A stretch of DNA of 5,266 nucleotides from contig JAKBSB010000114.1 of the NCBI GenBank assembly GCA_021845155.1, forward strand, positions 1-5,266, read 5' to 3'. The translations under genes were made by a program, and so were the position numbers. Below, one piece after another: positions 1 to 4,847 of the stretch. This stretch comes from Thermoplasmata archaeon. Its GTDB lineage: Archaea > Thermoplasmatota > Thermoplasmata > Thermoplasmatales > Thermoplasmataceae. The notes beneath the pieces are model-generated. The model was not told the DNA's origin. It made no database searches and worked only from the letters and a program-made list of their open reading frames with translations. Numbering within the stretch: the first letter of the stretch is position 1; each line of letters starts with the position of its first letter.

Positions 1-434
1 GATGTTGTGGTTTCATCGAAAAACTCCTCGATGCTTCGCATTACTTTCTTGGGATGCTCAAGGAACTCTACAGTTATTCCCTTTATGATCGCAAGGTCTC
101 TCTGTATATTATCTCCGGTTACAAGGGTGGCACCAAGTTCCGCCGCAGTCGATCTGATTATCTCGTCAATCTCTCCTGACCTGGCCTTATCTATCTGCCA
201 GTCATTTGGCCTTCTGCCATATACCTCGAGATATATTGTATTCGAATCCGCCATCTTCCTCAGATTTTTAAGTTCCTGCAGGGCAGCAAAACCAATGGAT
301 CTCCCCTGGTTTGCCTGGTGTTCAACCTCGGCGAGCATGGCTTCCGCCAGAATCACCTTTGAACCCTCTTTCTTCTTTATGAAGCTGTTAAACCTGCCAT
401 CTACAATGACCGAAGTGTCTGGAACGTAATCCAC
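1..434 (-). CDS. PIN-domain (PIN-KH) ATPase of the archaeal PilT-like family, N-terminal part, cut by the window edge
   Basis: The minus strand reads VDYVPDTSVIVDGRF... for 144 codons without a stop and runs off the left edge, so only the N-terminal PIN domain is visible. The start is a GTG (plus-strand 432-434); no better start lies upstream, and the VPDTSVIVDGR opening matches where this family normally begins. PIN-type acidic residues are present: D6 in PDTS, E36 in LAEVEH, D90 in GEIDEII and D108 in TGDN. The stretch QANQGRSIGFAALQEL (40-55) and LGATLVTGD (100-108) are typical of the archaeal proteins that join a PIN domain to a P-loop ATPase and a C-terminal KH domain (COG1855-like, from memory, usually around 600 residues). 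The ATPase and KH parts are inferred, not seen. The likely role is RNA binding or cleavage in the cytoplasm, but the family is poorly characterised. A PIN-only protein is the alternative. The gene is divergent from the asparagine-synthase-like gene. Confidence 0.85.
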   Translation of the reverse strand, partial: MDYVPDTSVIVDGRFNSFIKKKEGSKVILAEAMLAEVEHQANQGRSIGFAALQELKNLRKMADSNTIYLEVYGRRPNDWQIDKARSGEIDEIIRSTAAELGATLVTGDNIQRDLAIIKGITVEFLEHPKKVMRSIEEFFDETTT

Positions 435-453
435 GAAAAGTAAATACCCTTGA

Positions 454-461
454 TTATATAA
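454..461. promoter_or_regulatory. Palindromic TATA box in the divergent promoter region
   Basis: TTATATAA is a perfect palindrome in the 50-bp gap between two divergent genes. Its centre is about 23 nt from the minus-strand GTG (434) and about 27 nt from the plus-strand ATG (485), both near the spacing expected for an archaeal TATA box with leaderless transcripts. It could serve either or both genes. A second AT-rich candidate for the plus gene, TAAATA at 441-446, would give a short leader containing the GGAGAAG at 474-480. Which is used cannot be decided from sequence alone. Confidence 0.5.
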
Positions 462-473
462 TCGCTTTGTATT

Positions 474-480
474 GGAGAAG
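474..480 (+). promoter_or_regulatory. Possible Shine-Dalgarno site of the asparagine-synthase-like gene
   Basis: GGAGAAG ends 4 nt before ATG 485 and matches the GGAG core complementary to archaeal 16S rRNA ends. It favours ATG 485 over TTG 467, which lies upstream of the site. It functions only if transcription begins before about 474; with the TATA box at 454-461 the predicted start is near 482 and the site would not be transcribed. Confidence 0.35.
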
Positions 481-484
481 AAAT

Positions 485-1237
485 ATGGAAAAGGGCAAAC
501 AAGGAACTGCGGAAGGGTCGGTTCATGAGGGCATGATCGATGCCATCATCGAATCCATCAGGAACCAGCTTCATGATCTCCCGTCAGGAAACAGCGCCAT
601 TTCATATTCCGGGGGACTGGATTCCACAATACTTCTTGCGCTTTCTGATTTCCAGCTACAACCCTACACAGCAGGGTTTTCCAATTCAAAAGACATCGCA
701 GGTTCAAGGAGAATTTCCCGGATCCTCGGGTTCAAGGTGGAAGAAATAATACTTGATCGTATGGACATCCACTCACTTCTTAATGAGTTAAGGGTCATTG
801 ATCCCGGAATCAAGGCCGGGGATATGGGATACGAGGCAGTCCTTCTATCAGTTCTCAGGCATGCTACAGAGAAATATATCGTGACCGGGCAGGGCGCAGA
901 CGAATTCTTTTACGGTTACCAGAAATATGAAAGGGAACCTGACCTTGCAAACAATGAAGATATAGAGAAGATCATTAAGGTCACCAGTCCCAGGGAGAAA
1001 AAAATGGCTGATTCCTTGGGAAAAATAATCGTGCTTCCCTACATGAACAGGATAGTGACAGATATTGCCTGTGCGATACCTCGCAACCAGCATATAAACG
1101 TAGAAGGAAGAAAACTTATTCTGAGATCAGTGGCCAGAAGGATAGGCCTCCCGGACGAGGTTGTCAACCTGAAGAAAACTGCAGCCCAGTATGGATCAGG
1201 AATGCAGAAGATTGTCGCCAAAAATGTTCACCGTTAA
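485..1237 (+). CDS. Stand-alone asparagine-synthase-like domain protein (ATP pyrophosphatase, no glutaminase domain)
   Basis: A 250-residue protein corresponding to the synthetase half of class B asparagine synthetases. The ATP pyrophosphatase P-loop is SGGLDS at 42-47. The second family signature, GQGADEFFYGYQKYE, starts at 135 and matches the GxGADExFxGY motif of the family. A C-terminal KKTAAQYGSGM (230-240) resembles the conserved Lys-containing tail of archaeal members. The N-terminal glutaminase domain with its Cys2 nucleophile is absent, so the enzyme must use free ammonia, an amine, or a separate glutaminase. The family adenylates a carboxylate and forms an amide; the true substrate here is unknown, and asparagine is only one possibility. 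I chose ATG 485 over a TTG at 467 because it follows GGAGAAG at 474-480 and also sits about 27 nt from the TATA box. No amino-acid biosynthesis gene is adjacent; the divergent neighbour is a PIN ATPase gene. Confidence 0.85.
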   Translation: MEKGKQGTAEGSVHEGMIDAIIESIRNQLHDLPSGNSAISYSGGLDSTILLALSDFQLQPYTAGFSNSKDIAGSRRISRILGFKVEEIILDRMDIHSLLNELRVIDPGIKAGDMGYEAVLLSVLRHATEKYIVTGQGADEFFYGYQKYEREPDLANNEDIEKIIKVTSPREKKMADSLGKIIVLPYMNRIVTDIACAIPRNQHINVEGRKLILRSVARRIGLPDEVVNLKKTAAQYGSGMQKIVAKNVHR

Positions 1238-1284
1238 TCAGGATTTCGGTTAAGGGTTGCAATTACATATACATTATATACTCC

Positions 1285-1295
1285 TTTAAAATTTA
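1285..1295 (+). promoter_or_regulatory. Probable TATA box for the MTA phosphorylase operon
   Basis: The 89-bp gap after the asparagine-synthase-like stop is AT-rich. TTTAAAATTTA is the best TATA candidate. It predicts a start site near 1314, leaving a leader of roughly 12 nt that would include the GTGAT ribosome site. ATTATATA at 1273-1280 is a further candidate giving a longer leader of about 25 nt. No clear terminator hairpin or T-run for the preceding gene is seen in this gap. Confidence 0.5.
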
Positions 1296-1318
1296 CCATC
1301 AGATTTAACTAGAATACA

Positions 1319-1323
1319 GTGAT
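1319..1323 (+). promoter_or_regulatory. Possible ribosome binding site of the MTA phosphorylase gene
   Basis: GTGAT matches part of GGAGGTGAT, the complement of the usual archaeal 16S rRNA 3' end, and lies 3 nt before ATG 1327. The match is short, so the support is modest. Confidence 0.4.
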
Positions 1324-1326
1324 AGA

Positions 1327-2100
1327 ATGACTTTTATAGGAATAATAGGCGGCAGTGGCTTGTATAACCTGCTGTCCAATCAAAAATCAGTAGAAATTGA
1401 AACACCTTTTGGAAAACCATCAGGAAAGATTGAGATAGGAAAGATTAACGGCGTTGAGGTTGCCTTCATACCAAGGCATGGCAAAAGCCATACAATACCT
1501 CCCCACAAGGTCAACTACAGGGCAAACATCTGGGCTCTCAACAGCATAGGAGTCAAGAGAGTCATAGCCATCAATGCAGTTGGTTCCCTGAAGGAGGAAA
1601 TGAAACCCGGGGACATAGTCATACCAGATCAGTTCATCGACTATACCAGACGAAGGGAACTCACTTTCTACGATGGTCCGGAAGTCTACCATATTTCAAT
1701 GGCAGATCCATTCTGTCCGCATATGGCAAAGATTTTTACCGACCAGGCGAAGAAAGACGGCATAAGCTGCCACGGTTCAGGTACATATGCAGTGGTTGAA
1801 GGACCAAGGTTCTCAACAAGGTCTGAATCAAAAATGTTCAGGCAGTATTCAGACATCATAGGCATGACACTCGTACCGGAGATTAATCTCGCAGACGAGA
1901 TGGCAATGTGTTATTCCGTTATAGCATCCGTTACAGATTACGACGTATGGGCTGATAAACCCGTAGATGCGTTCGAGGTAATGGAGACAATGAAGCATAA
2001 CGAAGTCAAGGTCACCAAACTATTGACAGAATCTCTTCCAAAAATAAACGGCGAGAGAAACTGTAATTGTTCTAGACGATTGGAAAATGCAAAAGCGTGA
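1327..2100 (+). CDS. mtnP: S-methyl-5'-thioadenosine phosphorylase (archaeal MTAP II type)
   Basis: A 257-residue member of the trimeric/hexameric nucleoside phosphorylase family. It cleaves 5'-methylthioadenosine, the by-product of polyamine synthesis and other S-adenosylmethionine reactions, with phosphate to adenine and 5-methylthioribose 1-phosphate, feeding methionine and purine salvage in the cytoplasm. Visible motifs in order: GGSG at 8-11 (phosphate site), [20 protein letters not shown] from 49 (Arg50/His51 equivalent to the human Arg60/His61), NAVGSL at 83-88, [14 protein letters not shown] from 94, MADPFCPH at 125-132, [11 protein letters not shown] at 158-168, GMTLVPE at 179-185 and TDYDVW at 203-208. 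The two Asp residues in TDYD (204, 206) mark 6-aminopurine/MTA specificity, as opposed to the Asn of 6-oxopurine nucleoside phosphorylases. A C-terminal CNC (246-248) recalls the CXC motif of the Sulfolobus enzyme MTAP II. Length is normal for the family. It is the first gene of a likely operon with the nuclease gene 7 nt downstream. Confidence 0.93.
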   Translation: MTFIGIIGGSGLYNLLSNQKSVEIETPFGKPSGKIEIGKINGVEVAFIPRHGKSHTIPPHKVNYRANIWALNSIGVKRVIAINAVGSLKEEMKPGDIVIPDQFIDYTRRRELTFYDGPEVYHISMADPFCPHMAKIFTDQAKKDGISCHGSGTYAVVEGPRFSTRSESKMFRQYSDIIGMTLVPEINLADEMAMCYSVIASVTDYDVWADKPVDAFEVMETMKHNEVKVTKLLTESLPKINGERNCNCSRRLENAKA

Positions 2101-2102
2101 GG
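2097..2102 (+). promoter_or_regulatory. Ribosome binding site that fixes the nuclease start
   Basis: GTGAGG overlaps the TGA stop (2098-2100) of the phosphorylase gene and lies 5 nt before ATG 2108. It resembles the GGTGA/GAGG parts of the archaeal Shine-Dalgarno sequence and supports ATG 2108 over the in-frame ATG at 2087, which precedes it. The arrangement suggests coupled translation of the two genes. Confidence 0.55.
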
Positions 2103-2107
2103 AAAAA

Positions 2108-3337
2108 ATGAAAGTAAAATTTTTAGGCGGTGCAGAAGAAGTAGGCAGGCTAGGCATAAAGATGGAGTTCAAGACTGAGAAGATTCTTGTGGATTACGGG
2201 GTAATCCCGGAGAAGCCTCCAGAATATCCACTCCCACCAGAGAAAGTGAGCAGCATATTTGTTACGCATTCACATCTGGATCATATAGGCGCCCTTCCGG
2301 TATATTACGAGAAGGACAAACCGGATCTTTATGCAACGGCAATGACGGCAAACAGCATGAAGCCGCTGTTGAACGATTCCATAAAAATTATGGGACTGGA
2401 GGGCTACCCAGCCAGGTTCAACAGGGACGACGTGGATTCTCTTTATGGATCATTTGTAAACTCCACATATGGTGAGAGTTTCAATGTTGGTGAGCTTACA
2501 GTAACTCCATATTCAGCAGGTCACATACCAGGCTCGACAATGTGGAGATTCGAGAACGGGAAGTCAGTCATGGTTACCGGCGATCTTTACACAAGGGACA
2601 CAAAACTCCTTACGGGGGCAAAGCCCATGAAGACGGATGTTCTCATCATGGAGAGCACCTATGCAGGGAAGTTCCATGAGGACAGGGAACAGGTTAAGGC
2701 AAGGCTCAAGAGTCATATAAAAGAGGTCATAGATAACCACGGGAAGGTTATACTACCATCATTTGCAGTTGGAAGGACTCAGGAACTTATGATGACACTT
2801 TCAGACATGGACCTGAACATATTCGTGGATGGCATGGGAAACGGGATTACGGGCATTTACCTTAATACTCCAGGTTTCCTCAGGTCCATGAAGGATTTCA
2901 GGAAATCTGTCGGCAGGGTAAGGCAGGTTCGTGGAAACGGAATGAGGCAGAGAATTGTGGACGAGGCGGATGTAATCATAACAACATCCGGAATGCTCGA
3001 CGGGGGACCTGTACTGTACTACATACAGCAGCTCATGAACGATCCCAAGAGTGCAATATTCCTGACCGGATACCAGGTCGAGGGCACAAACGGGAGGTCT
3101 CTGATGGAAAACGGCACAATCAACATTGCAGGTGCAACAGTCAAGCCTGAAATGAAACTTGAGTTCTTTGATATGTCTGCACACGCAGGCCATGACGATC
3201 TGCTCGAGTTTGTCAAGGCGGTTGATCCTGAGAAAATAATCCTGTGCCATGGGGACGAAAGGGAGAAACTGGCAAAAGATCTCACAGAATACGACGTAAC
3301 TCTTCCATTCAACGGGAAAGAGTTCGAAGTAAACTGA
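2108..3337 (+). CDS. Archaeal CPSF-like metallo-beta-lactamase/beta-CASP ribonuclease (aCPSF2-like)
   Basis: A 409-residue protein with all the landmarks of a beta-CASP RNA nuclease. Zinc ligands: HSHLDH at 54-59 (motif 2), H139 in SAGHIPGS (motif 3), D159 in TGDLY (motif 4). Beta-CASP motifs: E182 in MEST (A), H359 in SAHAGH (B), H381 in LCHGD (C). LPSFAVGRTQE (216-226) is the usual signature of the CPSF73/RNase J group, and TTSGMLDGGP (292-301) is also typical. No N-terminal KH domains are present, so it is not the KH-containing aCPSF1 (FttA) that terminates transcription; length fits the KH-less aCPSF2 group or, less likely, archaeal RNase J. The expected role is cytoplasmic endo- and/or 5'-3' exonucleolytic RNA processing. 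The active site appears complete. I chose ATG 2108 because MKVKFLGGAEEVG is the usual family opening. It follows the phosphorylase stop by 7 nt, so the two are probably co-transcribed. Confidence 0.9.
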   Translation: MKVKFLGGAEEVGRLGIKMEFKTEKILVDYGVIPEKPPEYPLPPEKVSSIFVTHSHLDHIGALPVYYEKDKPDLYATAMTANSMKPLLNDSIKIMGLEGYPARFNRDDVDSLYGSFVNSTYGESFNVGELTVTPYSAGHIPGSTMWRFENGKSVMVTGDLYTRDTKLLTGAKPMKTDVLIMESTYAGKFHEDREQVKARLKSHIKEVIDNHGKVILPSFAVGRTQELMMTLSDMDLNIFVDGMGNGITGIYLNTPGFLRSMKDFRKSVGRVRQVRGNGMRQRIVDEADVIITTSGMLDGGPVLYYIQQLMNDPKSAIFLTGYQVEGTNGRSLMENGTINIAGATVKPEMKLEFFDMSAHAGHDDLLEFVKAVDPEKIILCHGDEREKLAKDLTEYDVTLPFNGKEFEVN

Positions 3338-3358
3338 ACCCGAAACCTGTAAAAATTA

Positions 3359-3368
3359 CATATATATC
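3359..3368 (+). promoter_or_regulatory. TATA box for the ABC ATPase gene (leaderless)
   Basis: CATATATATC, preceded by an A-rich stretch (3351-3356) that could act as a BRE, lies in the 47-bp gap. Its centre is about 22 nt before GTG 3385, so transcription is predicted to begin at or very near the start codon. No Shine-Dalgarno sequence precedes the GTG, in agreement with a leaderless message. Confidence 0.55.
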
Positions 3369-3384
3369 TTTCCGTTAACCAGAT

Positions 3385-4140
3385 GTGGCAGAACTCCTTA
3401 CACTGAAGAATGTGCGCATGGAATATCCAATGGGCAAAACAAAGCTCATATCCATAGATGATGTCACATTTTCGGTTGAGAGGAACGAATTTGTTTCCAT
3501 AATCGGTCCATCGGGCTGCGGAAAATCAACAATTCTAAAGATGGTTCTGGGACTGGTTCAACCGTCATCAGGTTCTATACTTCTAAACGGGGAACCCATA
3601 AGCGACAATAAATCCAGGATATCAGTGGTATTCCAGAATCCTGCACTTTTCCCATGGCTTGACATTCTCCAGAATGTTGAGGCAGTTATTGAGCCAATTG
3701 AAAGAGACAAGAAGGTCCGGAAGGAAACTGCACTGAAATTCATAAAGATGGTCGGAATAGACGGGTTTGAAAAAGCTTATCCAAGGGAACTTTCAGGGGG
3801 AATGAAGCAGAGGGCATCAATTGCCAGGGCCCTGTCAACCTCCCCGGACATCCTCCTGCTGGACGAACCATTTGTGGGACTGGATGTTTTTGCTGCACAG
3901 GCAATCAGGGAAGAGCTTCTTGATCTCTGGGAATCCCCGGAGCTTCCTCCACACACTGTACTGATGGTGACGCACAATGTTGACGAGGCTGTCCAGATGA
4001 GCGACCGCATAATAGTCCTGAGCAGGCGTCCCAGCAAAGTCATAGAGGCTAAGAGGATAGATCTTCCAAGGCCAAGGAACACCAGAAGTGAAGAATTCTA
4101 CCGGACAGTGGACGAGGTTCTCACAATAATGTCCTCGTAA
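3385..4140 (+). CDS. ABC transporter ATP-binding protein, nitrate/sulfonate/taurine type (SsuB/TauB/NrtD-like)
   Basis: A 251-residue cytoplasmic ABC ATPase that should power an inner-membrane importer. Walker A is GPSGCGKST (41-49), Q-loop Gln84 in VFQNPALFPW, ABC signature LSGGM (136-140), Walker B ILLLDEP (156-162) with catalytic E161, D-loop GLD (165-167) and switch His197 in VTHNVDEA. The Q-loop context FPWLDILQNV, the VTHNVDEA/SDRIIVLSRRP segment and the basic PRPRNTRSEEF tail (229-238) are typical of the nitrate/sulfonate/taurine group (COG1116-like, from memory). The substrate cannot be told from the ATPase. No permease or binding-protein gene is adjacent: the upstream gene is a nuclease and the downstream gene is convergent. 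The start is GTG; the ATG two bases upstream is in another frame and closes quickly. All nucleotide-binding motifs are intact, so it should be active. Confidence 0.9.
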   Translation: MAELLTLKNVRMEYPMGKTKLISIDDVTFSVERNEFVSIIGPSGCGKSTILKMVLGLVQPSSGSILLNGEPISDNKSRISVVFQNPALFPWLDILQNVEAVIEPIERDKKVRKETALKFIKMVGIDGFEKAYPRELSGGMKQRASIARALSTSPDILLLDEPFVGLDVFAAQAIREELLDLWESPELPPHTVLMVTHNVDEAVQMSDRIIVLSRRPSKVIEAKRIDLPRPRNTRSEEFYRTVDEVLTIMSS

Positions 4141-4152
4141 TCTGGAAATACC

Positions 4153-4758
4153 TCATTTCAGCCCAAGCAGGGCCAGGGCATTAAGGAAATACTGCACGGC
4201 GAATCCAGCCACAAGCACCCCGAAAATTCTTGTTATGACCTTCATGACCTTGTCCCCGAAAAGTCTGTCAATTTTGCTGGAAAAGAAGAAGAAGATATAA
4301 ACCACAAGGAATAGGAGAACTATTGAGACAAGGGTCATTATTTTTGTAGTGAGGCTTCCCTCCATAAGTATGATTACAAGGGATATTGCACCAGGACCGG
4401 CAAGAAGCGGAGTTGCAAGGGGTACGATTCCAACATCTGAAGCCGTGGATCTCCCGCCTGAAGACGGAGGCTTGTCCCCCTGCCTCACCATTTCAATCCC
4501 CATTATGAGGAGGATGAGCCCCCCGGCAATCTCAAGGGCGGGAATTGATATACCGAAAAAGAGTATGATGAAATTTCCCACAAGTGCAAAGAATATGAGG
4601 ATTATCCCGCCGTATACAACTGCATCAGCAGTTATGGCTTTCTTTGCCTTTGCATCCATCCCTGATGTAAGGGACATGAACAGGACCATGCTGCTGAAAG
4701 GGTCGATGACCACGAACAGGGGAATAAACACCTTCAGGAACTCAACTGCAACTGACAA
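4153..4758 (-). CDS. MarC-family (UPF0056) integral membrane protein
   Basis: A 201-residue, very hydrophobic protein with about six membrane segments (roughly residues 8-30, 45-61, 63-90, 110-133, 137-160 and 176-198). Family signatures are VVIDPFSS (16-23), AGGLILLIMGIEM (78-90) and VPLATPLLAGPGAIS (112-126). Length is normal for the family. The function is unknown: the name came from the E. coli mar locus, but a direct role in multiple antibiotic resistance was not upheld. The polar loop at 91-109, with Ser, Gly and Pro, separates the two three-helix halves. The start is a TTG (plus-strand 4756-4758): an in-frame TGA lies at 4768-4770, with no ATG or GTG between, and the family begins just ahead of the first helix. 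A TATA box about 27 nt upstream supports a leaderless message from this TTG. The gene is convergent with the ABC ATPase gene, with 12 nt between the stops and no evident T-rich terminator. Confidence 0.9.
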   Translation of the reverse strand: MSVAVEFLKVFIPLFVVIDPFSSMVLFMSLTSGMDAKAKKAITADAVVYGGIILIFFALVGNFIILFFGISIPALEIAGGLILLIMGIEMVRQGDKPPSSGGRSTASDVGIVPLATPLLAGPGAISLVIILMEGSLTTKIMTLVSIVLLFLVVYIFFFFSSKIDRLFGDKVMKVITRIFGVLVAGFAVQYFLNALALLGLK

Positions 4759-4780
4759 ATGTAGAGATCATTACATCCGA

Positions 4781-4790
4781 TTATATCTAA
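4781..4790 (-). promoter_or_regulatory. TATA box for the MarC-family gene
   Basis: On the minus strand this reads TTAGATATAA. Its centre is about 27 nt from the TTG start at 4758, compatible with a leaderless or near-leaderless transcript. No Shine-Dalgarno-like sequence lies just before the TTG. Confidence 0.5.
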
Positions 4791-4817
4791 ATAATGCAAG
4801 GAGGAAATCCTGAAAGC

Positions 4818-4826
4818 ATTTTTAAG
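4818..4826 (+). promoter_or_regulatory. TATA box for the sulfosugar synthase gene (leaderless)
   Basis: ATTTTTAAG is centred about 26 nt before ATG 4848, the standard archaeal distance to a start site, so transcription should begin at or beside the ATG. No Shine-Dalgarno sequence is present upstream of the ATG. Together with the minus-strand box at 4781-4790 it forms two separate back-to-back promoters in the 89-bp divergent gap. Confidence 0.55.
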
Positions 4827-4847
4827 CAGATTTCCTTAACCCATTAT

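Noticed and set aside
7..429. Plus-strand open frame of 140 codons at the left edge
   Set aside because: It is antisense to the PIN-domain gene. The minus-strand translation carries clear PIN motifs, while the plus-strand product has no recognisable features.
467..484. TTG 467 as start of the asparagine-synthase-like gene
   Set aside because: It would add six residues (YWRRN region) outside the family's usual extent and lies before the GGAGAAG site; ATG 485 fits both the ribosome site and the TATA spacing.
1238..1326. Possible riboswitch or small RNA in the gap before the MTA phosphorylase
   Set aside because: The gap is only 89 bp, AT-rich, shows no stable stem that I can see, and most of it lies upstream of the predicted transcription start.
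1573..1590. Asn83 in NAVGSL of the MTA phosphorylase, where human MTAP has a phosphate-site Thr93
   Set aside because: Asn occurs at this position in the related purine nucleoside phosphorylases (TNAAGG), and all other specificity residues, including TDYD, point to MTA; not treated as a meaningful change.
2087..2107. ATG 2087 as start of the nuclease gene
   Set aside because: It precedes the GTGAGG ribosome site and adds seven charged residues ahead of the normal MKVKFLGGAEEVG opening.
2801..3250. Minus-strand open frame of 149 codons inside the nuclease gene
   Set aside because: It lies opposite the beta-CASP region holding motifs B and C; it is a by-product of codon use and has no recognisable protein features.
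4349..4813. Plus-strand open frame of 154 codons over the MarC-family gene
   Set aside because: It is antisense to a gene with strong family signatures and regular membrane segments, and its own product shows no domain.
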